Assembly (NCBI GenBank): GCA_030704615.1 | Contig: CM060733.1 | Location: forward strand, 74,686,907 to 74,750,906 | Direction of reading: 5' to 3' | DNA: 64,000 nucleotides | DNA from: Takakia lepidozioides | Taxonomy: Eukaryota; Streptophyta; Takakiopsida; Takakiales; Takakiaceae | Shown here: positions 21,801 to 32,517 of the stretch, one piece after another | Numbering within the stretch: the first letter of the stretch is position 1 | Layout: each line of letters begins with the position of its first letter | Made by a program: the position numbers and the translations under genes | The notes under the pieces: generated by a model | Told to the model about the DNA's origin: nothing | Seen by the model: only the letters and a program-made list of their open reading frames with translations | The model's database searches: none

Positions 21801-22593
21801 GGTTGCTTTCCAGGTTGTACATGGACTCATTTATACCAAGACCAAGGAGATAGCAAGTATTGTCATGGGGTGCGGGCTATACTACGCTGCTTGTTTCCTG
21901 ATACGTTACCACATAGAGCAACAAAAGATGCAAGCACGCTTTCAAAGTTACTCCAGTGGAGATCATTGGGTATTACCTTCGGTGCCACCTCATATGTACC
22001 TATATGACCCAAAACTTATGATACAAAAGGATTCTCAAATTCGTTCATGGTTTCAAGCAGCCTGCAACAATTTGTCAACACAGAAATTCGGACTTGATGA
22101 CATTTTCTATAAGGGACATATCGCATGGAAATACTTGCACGCGGCACCAGTAATTGGTACCCCACTCATCTGGACAGACAAGGAGCTCAGTGTCTACACC
22201 AATTTTGCTGTTCAACGGTTACACCAGGTTGTAAAATGCAAACTTCCAGACATGGTAGGACAGCATTGTATGCCCCAGATGATTCCACAAAAAGTTCGAA
22301 AATTAAAACACCTGAGAGGCGATGAGGATTCTGATACAACTGTTTCTTCACAAAATTCTTTTGACATGGGAGAAGACTATGCAATTCAGATGGAAGAGAA
22401 GAAACAAAGGGGATCTCCTATGCCGGAAAGATTACCTCGATATCAACCTCCAGAAGGCCTCACTTATCCAGGTAGTGATCAACCATCTCCATCAACCAGA
22501 GACAGACCTCGGGCTCGTACACACAGCCCACCACGAAACTCTCAACGTCAACAAGGTGCTCACTCACAAAGGGTTGCTACTCGGAAACAGTAA
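18815..22593 (+). pseudogene. G1 accessory ORF in the env position, unknown protein (frameshifted)
   Basis: A second gene-sized region follows pol. Its likely start is ATG at 18815 (MKELTDYTLAILLTQW); G2 has MADVTDYTLALLLTQW at 35634, so the start is shared. Frame breaks occur near 19668 (1 bp lost relative to G2), 20180 and 21000, giving segments 18815-19744, 19675-20202, 20249-21031 and 21004-22593. The combined product would exceed 1200 residues. It has a conserved N-terminal globular part (MKRVRGMEEIRVKSTTIL, ITPLYLQQLFQLPEGHV), an acidic linker, a long coiled coil (about 20390-20990) and a C-terminal globular part (FNQIPIMLDLAWKEF, FAHYYQIMRIWLP). A Pro/Arg/Gln-rich tail follows. I see no signal peptide or clear membrane segment, so an envelope role is not supported. 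No domain is recognised. Confidence 0.7.
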
Positions 22594-22612
22594 ACCGTGA
22601 GGACACGGCTTT

Positions 22613-22629
22613 TTGAGGGGGGAAGGGGT
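22613..22629 (+). promoter_or_regulatory. Polypurine tract of G1
   Basis: GAGGGGGGAAGGGG lies just upstream of the 3' LTR start (22632), as expected for plus-strand priming. Confidence 0.8.
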
Positions 22630-22631
22630 AA

Positions 22632-23620
22632 TGTTAGAGGACTGTAGGGGACTTAGACACTTATACGGGATCTGTAGGGTACCCTTAAATTTTGCACAGA
22701 CTGAGACAAACAGGAACCTTAGGGGTGACAGCAGCGCACTGTAGAAGGGGGTTACATAGCCCACACAGCCGACACAGCAGTCACAGCCCACACAGCCAAC
22801 ACAGCCCGTCACAGTCGTCACAGCCCACACAGCCCACACAGCCAACACAGCCCGTCACAGTCGTCACAGCCCACACAGCCGTCACAGTCGTCACAGCCCA
22901 CACAGCCCACACAGCCCGTCACAGTCGTCACAGCAGACACAGCCCACACAGCCAGTCACAGCCCGACACAGCCAAACACAGCCAGTCACCGCTTGACACA
23001 GCTGTCACGATAATAGGGAACGAAGAGTAGGACAGGGAACGACTGTGGGGAACAACACCAGTGAAGGGAACATGTTAGTTCACATACGACGGTTAGAGAG
23101 GGAAACGGTTAGAACCGCGGATAGGAGGATAAAGGGAAGAACGGGGAATAGGAAGATGATTATTCGGGGAGGAATTCGGAGACAGGCGGGAGCGGAGATC
23201 GGAGAGCACGATGAAGGAGAAAAGAGGATTAGTAGAAGCTTGTCATATGCAAAGCTAGAGTGATATTGTAGAGTAGATTAGAGACATAATGGATTCGGCC
23301 TGATACCTGATAAATCATAATCTGATACTTATACAATACAATCACACTGTGTAGAGAGATCTGAGTGAAGCTGTGGATTGAATGGAGGAGTTAAGGAAAC
23401 CGATAAATTGATGAAGCAAACTGATACTTAATTATCAATGGTAAGGTAGCAAAGATGAATGCGGAAAAGGAAACAAATAGGAAACACCCCCATGATACAC
23501 TAGCTGTAGGTCATGACTGATTGTTCTGCGCGGGCTGAGTACTTAGAGATTTCCAACTCTTCTATCTTGGAGTTTCCGCCTCGGATAGCGAAGGGATGGG
23601 TGAGTAAAAGCCGCGCGACA
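22632..23620 (+). repeat. 3' LTR of G1
   Basis: TGTTAGAGG to CGCGCGACA, 989 bp. It is nearly identical to the 5' LTR apart from an expansion of CACACAGCC-type repeats at about 22760-22985. Confidence 0.92.
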
Positions 23621-23625
23621 GCTAT
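23621..23625. repeat. Right 5-bp target duplication of G1
   Basis: GCTAT, identical to 10195-10199, after which the E2 leader repeats resume (CAGCCTGGTGAAGGCTTGCA). Confidence 0.85.
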
Positions 23626-23930
23626 CAGCCTGGTGAAGGCTTGCACTTTCAGGTGTGGGAGTGCAAGAAAAGAAGGAAGGGGCTGGGTTCCCTGTAGGGC
23701 ATGTGGAGCATGCTTTCAGCCTGCTGAAGCTTGTATTTTCAGGTTTGTGGGTGCAAGAAATGAAGTAAATGAGCTGATTCTCTTATGGTGAGAGTGGGGC
23801 ATGTGTGGAGCATGCCTTCAGCCCATTGAGGCTCTTGTTTTCAAGCCTTAGAGAGCTAGAACGGAAGGTCTAGGGCTGGTTTCCACTTGGAGTGAAAGAA
23901 AAGCACTTGTAGGGCCTATGTGAGCCCCAT
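23626..23930 (+). mobile_element. 5' leader of E2, second part
   Basis: Degenerate ~100-bp units with GTGTGGAGCATG and a following TTTCAGCCTGCTGAAGCTTG-like word continue those before 10199. They end near 23915, where gag coding begins. No capsid-like domain is present between leader and zinc knuckle, so part of gag has probably been deleted. Confidence 0.6.
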
Positions 23931-25109
23931 GTCAAGAAGAATTGCCCAGAGGGAGGCAAAGGGCCGGCACATGCACAGCCTGCACAGTTGCAGTGTGGGC
24001 ATTGTGGCAAGCACGGGCATGGAGAGGCCCAGTGTTATGGTTTGCATCCTGAGTTGCGCCCAGGCCAGTTCCAAGGGAACAATGGTGGCCGGGGGCGAGG
24101 TGGAGCAGCCCAGAGAGGACGAGGTGGCCAGCCACGAGGTGCAGGCCAAGGGCAAGCTCAACATGGCCAAGGACGCGGAGGTCAGGGGGTTGACCAAGGC
24201 ATGGCCAATCGGCTTCAGCAACTAGAGCAGAGGCTCGCTGCCATGGCTACAGCTCAGGTGGTACCGGCTCTAAGGCCGGATGGTCCACCTCCTGCTCTTG
24301 AGGGAGGAGATATGGGAGGCATGGGATTCATGTGTGGAGCAGCACTACCACTAGTGCAGGTGGAGTCTGCTGCAGCCGTGACTCGAGGAGCAGCACGAGT
24401 TCCTGAGCCACGAGGTGCAGAGGTGGAGTTGGATCCACAGCGTGGGGAGGCAAGCCGTCAGGCTAGGCTTCCTCAGTCATTCACATTGGCGGAGACAGTG
24501 TCGACGCCATCCATGGCACCTAGTTCTCGCCCGACTGTTACCGAGGCGGAGGTTACTATGCCATTGGGGAGAGCTACACGGGTAGCACCACTACCTAGTG
24601 TTGCCAAGGCTACGGCAGCTAGTGTGCTGCTAGGAGCGGCCACATCTGTGTGCCAGGCTCCATTGTTCTCGGCTACCATGATTGCGATGCCGGGGGTAAG
24701 ACCAGCTGAGGTGTTCAGGCTGACAGCTACACTCTGTGAGAGTGGGGAGGTTACTTCATCTTCTGCGGAGATAGTGGGAGGTGTAGTGCCGGAGGGATCC
24801 TTGGATTTGAGGGTCAAGACTGCCACGGCGGCGCCATGGCAAGCTGCAGCTGCCAAGTTGATGGAGCTGCCAGCTAGGCCAGCCATTGAGCGCGCCATGG
24901 TGACACTTGGAGTTGTTATGTTAGACAACCAGGATGACATTTTCTGTTTGAGTGGACCGGCAAGCAAGAGGTACCGGCCACTGCGGGTCTTGTTGGACTC
25001 GGGATATTGCAGGCTAGGGCCTCACGGAGGCGGATATGGAGCCTTGTCCTTTCCAGATACAGACGTCTCTGGGAGGATCGGAGCAGGCTCGGGGCATGAC
25101 ACGGTGTGA
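23931..25109 (+). pseudogene. E2 gag C-terminus and protease remnant
   Basis: The open frame (ATG at 23988, open upstream to about 23930) contains one CCHC knuckle, CGHCGKHGHGEAQC. A Gly/Gln/Arg-rich RNA-binding-like region follows (about residues 30-75), then a long Ala/Val-rich low-complexity stretch. Near the end, RVLLDSGY is a degenerate retroviral-type aspartic protease motif (LLDSG). The frame then breaks, and related protease-domain sequence (TDAVSYDVLVGGAVL, GFTLDFW) continues in another frame from 25153. No capsid domain is seen, so the gene is incomplete. Confidence 0.65.
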
Positions 25110-25152
25110 GTAGGCTATCAGACTACGGCCAGATCACCCTACAGATGGCTCA

Positions 25153-26927
25153 GTGATGCGAGCCAAGGCCATTGTGACAGACGCGGTCTCATACGATGTC
25201 CTGGTTGGTGGGGCAGTGTTGTGCCCCATGGGCTTCACCCTGGATTTTTGGGAGGAGTCAGCTTCCTATAGGCCTGCATGGCAGCCAGGGGAGGGCCGGC
25301 GTGTGCAGCTCCCTGTGATGTTCATAGGAGGAGTTGCGGTTGCCCAGCGAGGCAAGATGCCGACACTAGCAGCATTCACAGCGGCAGTGAGTTGGCCTAG
25401 AGAGTTGCTTGAGAGCAACGCTCATTCAGAGGATGTGCCACCTCCGGGAGAGCAGGATGACATGTATGGTATGGCGGAGTTGCCTACCATGGTTGCTCAG
25501 ACTCCATTGTGGGGCACGAGCAAGGATTTGCAGCGGGATGCTGATCGACGGGTGCAACAAGCCTGGGTGGAGGCTTTTGTACCGTCAGGAGAGGAGGAGA
25601 GTGCGGGGATTGCACCAGGACCACCTCAATTGTCTCCATTGGACACCACACCTATTGTGTGGCAGTATCCGGATGAAGGCATTTGTCTTCTGGACTTGTT
25701 TGGCGGGATCAGCATCGGATTGGCTGCTGTGTTACAGGCAGGTGTACGAGTTCGGCGTTACCTGTATGTGGAGAGGGATGAGACTGCAGGACGCATTTCA
25801 CTTCGCCATGTTGCTCAGTTGGTGCAGCGGTACCCTGAGTTGTTGTCGGTGTCTGCAATTTGTGGATATCAGCAGGCCTTGCCAGCAGACATTTCGTTGC
25901 TGGGGGTGCAGGATTTGGAGCGGGTTGGCTCCATTGATATGGTAGTGGCAGGTTGGCCCTGCCAATGGCATTCATCAGCCGGGCATGGCAATGGATTGCG
26001 AGACTCGAGGTCGGGTCTGTTTTGGGAGATGGTGCGGGTTTTGCGCCACTTGCAGCTTCATCAAGTTGTATCTCCAGCATACATCTTGGAGAATGTGCCA
26101 CTGATGGGCGATTCTCGGGCCAAGGTGATGGCCAGTGTGCATCAAGTCCGGTCATGGCTTGGGTCAGCAGTGTTGCTAGATGCAGCTACAGTGGGGTACG
26201 GGCTCATCGTCCACGGCTATGGTGGACTTACTTGATGCCACTCGCACTGCTCAAGCGTGCATTTGATGGGGTGCAACGGCCAGCACATCTCACAGTGGAT
26301 AGCATTTTGGACACAGGGAGGCAGTCTCAGCGTGTGAGACACGAAGACCATTTGCCTTTGGCAGTGGTCAACAAGGTGGGTCAACCACGAGCAGCATTAC
26401 CTACACTGCTCAGCTTCCCAGGATTGCATGCTTTCCAGGATAGTGGACCTGGCCTCCTGTGGGATGCTCAGTTGCAGCAGTTAGTGGAGCCTAATGTTGA
26501 CGAGCGTGAGCGGGCAATGGGTTTTACCACTAGTACCACGACGGTGTCGTCTCTTTCTGAGGCATCACGTCGTCAAGTGTTGGGGCAAGCAATGGATCTC
26601 AATTGCTTGACCTGGATTATCAGTTTGGCTCTGGCTGAGCAACGCAGAGTGCGGAGTACACTTCCCTCGATGGTCTCTCTGCCTACCGAGACGGTACATG
26701 AAGTGAGTGGGGGCGAGCATGTGAGGACCACGGGGTGCATGCATCCATGGCACACGTGGGAGGTGCTCGAGGTTCAGAGGGAGTTGGCAGCCAAGGCGGC
26801 TGTGATGGATGAGGTTGGGGATTCTTCCCGGGTTGAGGAGGTCCTCAAGGATGAGATGATGGGGCAGGATGAGGCCTTGTCATTGACTGAGCAGGCAAGG
26901 AGTACTACTCAAGAGGTTGCAACATAG
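25153..26927 (+). pseudogene. C5 cytosine DNA methyltransferase domain in E2 (one frameshift)
   Basis: After ~170 residues of protease-linked sequence, motif I is LLDLFGGISIGL (about 25687), followed by the acidic YVERDE (motif II). Motif IV is DMVVAGWPCQ, with the catalytic Cys of the PCQ loop, continuing HGNGLRDSRSGLFWEM. Motif VI is YILENVP. A frameshift near 26196 moves the rest to the frame ending at 26927: AHRPRLWWTYL (motif VIII-like), a target-recognition-like region, ERERAMGF (motif IX-like), and RRQVLGQAMDLNCLTW (motif X). The AHRPR-W-W-L and ERERAMGF wording is closest to the DNMT3/DRM group. The domain sits between protease and RT, so it is part of the retrotransposon polyprotein. 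Apart from the frameshift all catalytic motifs are present. Activity is not shown. Confidence 0.88.
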
Positions 26928-27000
26928 CAACCACTGGACGCGTCCTCTACCTCTAAACCCACTGGACTTAAGGTTGCAGTTACGGAGGACAATTGGGAGC

Positions 27001-28795
27001 CTGACATTGGACCCATTGTCACCGGAGGAGAGAGACGACGTATACAGCGGTTCCTGAGGGCTTACATGAATTGCTTTGCCTTCAGTTTGAAGGACTTGGG
27101 AGCACTGAAGGGTCAAGAGATCCGTATTGAGTTGGCCACTGACACGCCAATCTTTCGGAGACCCTATAGATACAGTGACATGGAGAGGTCTTTGATTCAG
27201 ATGAGGACTCAAGATCTCTGGGAGGTAGGTTTGGTGGAGCTCTCTGGTGGAGAGTATGCTTCAGCCACAGTGATGCCAGCCAAGAAGGATGTCTATGGCA
27301 ATTGGACGGAGAGACGTATGTGCGGTGATTACCGGCCTGTAAATCGTCAGACCAAGTCCGATAAGTATGCCATGCCGACACCAGAGGAGATCTTTGATGC
27401 CATCGGGCATGCTAAGGCCTTTAGCACTTTGGATTTACGATCCGGATATCACCAGTTGCCAATCAAGGAGGCGGACAAGCAGAAGACGACATTCTGGGGG
27501 ATCAATGAGCACGGCAAGGATTGCCTATATCAGTGGCGGTTCTTACCATTTGGGCTTAAGAATGCTCCTGCAGAGTTTCAGAGAGTCATGGATAGGATTA
27601 TAGCAGGGGTGGACTTTGCTCGGTGCTACATAGATGACATCATCATCTTTAATGTTACGATGGAGGAGCATGAGAGACACCTTCAGGTGGTATTGGAGCG
27701 CTTGAGAGCGCACGGATTGAAGTTGCATCCGGGGAAGTGCAAGTTTTTCCACAACCAGATTCAGTATCTGGGTCACATGATATATCCTGGAGGATTGGGG
27801 GTACAACAGACTAAGATAGAGGCCATTGCACAAATTCCACGCCCCACAGATGTGAGCCGAGTTTGAGCTTTCATGGGGTTGACAAACTATTATAGACGGT
27901 TTGTCAAGGGATTTAGTACCATTGCAACGGCTCTAACCAAGCTGACCAAGGTGGACCAGGAGTGGCAGTGACAAGATAAGCAGGAACGGGCTTTTCAAGA
28001 GCTCAAGGTGAGGTTGACCTCGGCGCCTATCCTGAGACGACCTATCAGGGGGCGTCCCTTTCAGCTGCATACGGATTGGAGCATGCTGGGGCTTGGAGCC
28101 GTGCTCACACAGGTGGATGATGAGGGAAGAGAGTTCGTAGTGGCTTATGCTAGCCGCTCGAACAACGCTGCAGAGGCTAAGTACAGCTCATATGAGGGAG
28201 AGTGCTTAGCTGCAGTGTGGGCCGTGGCACACTTCAGGTGCTATCTATACGACAATCTTTTCACCCTTGTCACGGATCACCAACCACTCAAGTGGTTGAT
28301 GGAGTCAGACAAGCTTACGGGGAAGCTTGCACGGTGGGCACTCATACTCCAGAAGTATGACTTTCAGGTTGTGCATCGACCGGGTTTGGTCAATCGGGAT
28401 GCGGATGGATTGAGTCGTAATCCATGCACGAGCCAACATGATGACACTGGAGTTCAGTGGCATGGTGAGACGGACGAGGAGATGGTGTCGGGATGGCACG
28501 CATCTGCATTTTTGTGTATCTTGGCATCGGGAGGTCAGGTTGGACCTACTACAGGGATGACTGTAGACGGAGTGTCTGAGGACCCTGAGGCTAGTGATGA
28601 GCCAGGTGGTGCCAGAGATATACATGAGGATTCGGCTGTGTTGGACTACCTCCGCACGGGAGACACGGCAGCCACTGTTACTGCCAGGGAGAGGGATCGG
28701 ATCCTGCAACGAGCCAAGAGGTTCAAGTGGGAGGGGATAGACCTACTTCGAGTGTGGGAGGATGGTCGGGTGAGGATTGTGCCTCACCCCACTCA
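27001..28795 (+). pseudogene. E2 RT and RNase H, truncated before the integrase
   Basis: One reading frame carries RT (27066-27866; [32 protein letters not shown]) and RNase H (28008-28440; TDWSMLGLGAVLTQ, DADGLSR), then the linker towards integrase. It is broken by CGA-to-TGA at 27864 and TGG-to-TGA near 27969, judged against E1. Identity to E1 is very high. Homology to E1 stops at about 28795 in HPTQ, just before the integrase zinc finger, where unrelated Gypsy sequence (E3) begins. There is no polypurine tract or LTR for E2 in the window. Confidence 0.88.
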
Positions 28796-31110
28796 GTTTT
28801 GCTCTTAGCAAAGCTGACTTGGGTTATTGCAGTGAGGTGGAACATACAATTGATACACAAGGTTTTCCCCCTTGCAGAAGTCGTCCCAGCCGCCTATTAG
28901 AGTGGGAGGAAAACGAGGTACAAAGACAGATTGAGACTTTGATCTCACAAGGTAAGATGCAGGAAAGTAGTTCAGAATGGTCATGTCCAGTCACCCTTCC
29001 ACCAAAAAAGGATGGATCCAAGCGTTTTTGTGGTGATTTCAGGCCGGTGAACCGCTTGACTAGGAGGGACTCTTACCCTATGCCATTAATTCAGGATGTT
29101 TTGAACCAGTTGGGGAAAGCCAAGTGGTTCTCTGCTCTGGATTTACAATCTGGTTTTTGGCAGATTAAGATGGACGACCGAGATATAAGCAAAACAGCAG
29201 TAATCACCAAGAAGGGATTGTATGAATGGCTGGTCATGCCATTTGGGCTAAAAAATGCCACTGCTACTTTCCAAAGAACAATGAATAGGGTGCTTAAGGA
29301 AGAAATTAAAGATTGCGCCAAGGTCTTTGTAGATGACGTCAATATCCATAGCAAGGACTGGGCAGATCACGTGGGGCACATAAAGAGAGTACTGATGAAG
29401 GTTAGAAGGGCCAATCTTAGGCTCAATCCGGACAAGTGTTATTTTGCCAATTTGCAGTTGGTATTCCTTGGGCATGTGATCTCTGAAGAAGGAACCTGGC
29501 CTGATCCAGATAAGATAGCTGCAATTGAAAGGTTTCCCTTGCCCAAAATTCACACTGCTCTCAAAAGTTATTTGGGGATGACAGGGTATTATAGGCCCTA
29601 TGTCAAGGGGTATGCTGGAGTGGCAGTACCTTTGTTCACTCTAACCAAGAAGGATGTGAAGTTTATCTGGAGTGCAGAGGCACAAAACGCCTTTTCTGCC
29701 CTACAAGTGAAGCTGGTGACTGCTCCCATTCTGGCCAGGCCAGATTTTTCAAGGCCTTTCGTCCTGGATGTTGACTGGTCCATCAAAGGAGTGGGGGCAG
29801 TCTTGTCACAAAAGGAGTATAAAAAGGAGAGGGTCATTGCATACGCTAGTAAGGTACTATCTGATGCTCAGCGAAAATATCACCCTATGGAAGGTGAATG
29901 CTATGCCTTGGTGTGGGGAGTATTACACTTTAGGCAGTACCTGTATGGAACCCCTTTTGTAATCAGGACTGATCACAAACCACTGGAGTGGTTGGCAACG
30001 GTAAATGACTCATATGGACGCAGGGGTAGATGGATCATGATGTTACAAGATTTTGAGTTTAAAATTGTTCATAGGGCGGGTGTTAGGCATGCTAATGTAG
30101 ATGCGCTAAGCAGGTATCCAGTGGGACCAGCTGAGGAAACCGAGGAAATCGAGGTATACTCTACTTCTCTATACAGTCAGAAAAGGGAAGGGAGAAAGAG
30201 GGATGGAGCCTATCTTCTTAGACTAGAGTGGGATAGGGGTGCCATCAATGCTTCTCTATTTCAATTTAAAGAGGGTAAGAAGGAGTTGAGAGAAGAAGCT
30301 CATAGGCAAGTAGGGTATAGCAGTGAAAAGGGGGAGATGATTTGCAAGAGAGAGGAGTACTATGCATGTGTATGGGGTCTTTGGTATTTCAAGAAGACAC
30401 TGTTGGGATGTCATTTTTCTTTAGAAACAGATCTGGATCCATATTGGTGGCTATACTCAGAACACCACATAGGCATAGACTTGCTTGGTGACTTTTCATT
30501 TGAGTTCGTTCCTGGAATAGATAGATCTTCCACAGGTGGGATGTTGACCAAGGCTCATGGTATATTGAAAGGAGAACTAAAACCAGGTGTAATGCCAGAT
30601 AGGGAAGGAAAGAAGGTGACTTTTGCTGCACGGACTTTTGCCACCAAGACCCAAGGAGAGGGCATTGATCAATCAACCCCTGTCAATCTGGTAAGGGAAG
30701 GTATTTGGAAAGATGTGGGTGCAGGAAGGAAGGAGGTTCCTGCAATCAGCAACAAAGAAGGGGCAGATCTGATGTCCTCTTGTCCCACCATCCATGTGAT
30801 TACCCGAGGATCTCATGCTCGTGATCAGGAGCTAAGCAAGGTACAGCCAGCCTGTGAACTTGTGGAAGAACGATCAAACAATGAAAAGGGAAGCTCACTA
30901 GAAACACCATTCCTTCAACACTCTATATACACAGAGACAACAGGAAGAATTTGGGTGACCTCCTCATCAGAATGCCCAGCTGAAGGACACATGGGGGGTG
31001 AGTGTTCCACCAAGACATTTTATTCTTCAAACAGTAATGGATCACGTTGTTCAGGGCAAGAAACTTCTTCTTGCAACAAGGATGTTAAAGGGGACTGGGT
31101 GCCATGGAGC
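28796..31110 (+). CDS. E3 Ty3/gypsy RT with two tandem RNase H-like domains (5'-truncated)
   Basis: The frame is open from the junction to 31203; the first few codons from 28777 belong to E2. RT covers about 28840-29560 (KRFCGDFRPVNRL, VFVDDVNIHS near 29322). RNase H 1 is at 29757-30115 with the usual acidic residues (LDVDWSIKGVGA, EGECYALVWG, IRTDHKPL, ANVDALSR). A second, similar fold follows at about 30205-30555 (LRLEWDRGAINASL, REEYYACVWG, LETDLDPY, SSTGGMLTK). There the first Asp is Glu and the last Asp is Gly, so it is probably inactive. The rest, up to about 31110, is a Ser/Thr/Gly-rich linker without a recognisable HHCC finger. It is distinct in sequence from E1/E2, E4 and family G. 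Confidence 0.85.
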
Positions 31111-31123
31111 ACACCCACCAAAG

Positions 31124-31745
31124 CTACTCAGATGTCACTATTACGTGCAGCATTCCAGTTGTGGATCTGTTTTTCAGAGTTGCAACATTTTTCCGCAGCT
31201 TAGCCTTTATCTCTGATAGGAGCTGGATTTTCTGCTGCATCATCAGTGTGACCTCTACAACAGATCCCTCAAAATTTACTGCTGCTGTAAGAAAGTGCAA
31301 CCTGTTATCGATCCCCAAGTCTTGGAATCCTACCAGTCAGCACTTGAAAAGGTGAGAATCATGTTGAAGCATGAACACCCATTCTGTAACCAAACAAGGC
31401 TTTGTATAGGTTATGATCCCACTCAGTGTCGTTTCCAACTCCCAAGGTGGTGATGCTCTGCTTGAGGGACTTAATCACCCTTTCCACCATTCCGTTACAC
31501 TGAGGCCAGTAGGGAGCGCTATGCTCTCTTTTTATACCATATTCGAGGCATGCATCTTCAAACTCACCTCCCCACTCCGTGCCATTGTCAGTGAGCAATG
31601 TGTGGGGGCAGCTATACCTATTAATGACTTCTTCCACTAGAAAGCGGGCAGTAAGTGCTGTTGTATGATCTGCCACTGGTGTAGCCTCTATCCATTTTGA
31701 GAAGTGATCTATTGCAACCAGAAAGTATTGATTGCCCCTGCTGGT
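31124..31745 (-). pseudogene. E3 integrase core, inverted segment
   Basis: On the minus strand this reads as an integrase core: YFLVAIDHFSKWIEATPV, LLTDNGTEWGGEFED, PYWPQCNGMVERVIKSL, GYRMGVHAST. After a stop and frame change it continues with QQKIQLLSEIKAKLRKNV, the usual downstream helix. The plus-strand sequence on the right (31750-32064) continues from just after that helix (DYERRHQAGRNYC). So a segment of about 620 bp has been inverted inside the integrase gene. The DDE residues are present in the inverted part. Confidence 0.75.
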
Positions 31746-32064
31746 TATGGGTAATGGCCCTGCTGATTATGAAAGGAGACATCAAGCAGGGCGCAACTAC
31801 TGCAAGTTGATAGAGAACAGCAAGGTGATGATGTTGAGGCCTGGAAAGAGGTCTTCCATGACATCTCCATGGGAGGGACCCTATGACTTTTTGGGGTACA
31901 AAGATGCGGGAAACACCACAAGGACAGGGGAAGCTGCACGCAGATGCAGGCTAAGAGATGGGGCAAACAAGGAATGGGTAAGAAGTAGGCGGGATTTGAA
32001 ACCATTCATACCACCAGTGGGTGGTCAGCCAGTGAAGGTGGTCAGTGAGGACCCTGACACTTAA
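31746..32064 (+). pseudogene. E3 integrase C-terminal domain
   Basis: DYERRHQAGRNYCKLI followed by MMLRPGKRS and PWEGPYDFLGYKD matches the GPY/F-type C-terminal module of Gypsy integrases. The frame ends EDPDT at 32064. It completes, in plus orientation, the core that lies inverted at 31124-31745. Confidence 0.75.
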
Positions 32065-32105
32065 AAAGGGAGACACACTACATATGTAGTGTGAATGCAG
32101 GGGAG

Positions 32106-32455
32106 TGACATTACATTTTGTCTTACCGTTAAGACCCTGCATCACTACAACGGGAGTGCCCGTTGTACAACTGCAGGAGGGATATATCCCTGCATACAGG
32201 TAATTTCATGGGCATACTGTGCTTATGCTTTGCCAGGATAAAAATGGCTAAGTCATGACCATGCGTATTTTCATCCGTAGGATGAACGTTTTCATCCGTA
32301 GGATGCACGTTTTCATCCCAGGTGTTTAACCTAGAAACGCGGGTTGAGGAAAACGAAGAGCATATCTACCATGCAATGCAATGCACAACTCAGCCAGGCA
32401 TCCAGTGCACCCAGCCTTGAAATCATCCTCGGTCACACAAGGCATAACCATCCCA

Positions 32456-32517
<62 letters not shown>

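Noticed and set aside
18815-22593. Envelope glycoprotein, because of its position after pol
   Set aside because: No signal peptide, transmembrane segment or furin-like site; the protein is soluble-looking with a coiled coil.
25663-26927. Methyltransferase as a bacterial contaminant or host gene
   Set aside because: It is flanked without a break by gag knuckle/protease sequence and by RT of a Gypsy element, with no promoter or neighbouring bacterial genes, and its motif VIII-X wording is DNMT3/DRM-like.
30641-31110. Integrase zinc finger in the E3 linker
   Set aside because: Cys and His residues are scattered and do not form an H-H-C-C pattern in the open frame.
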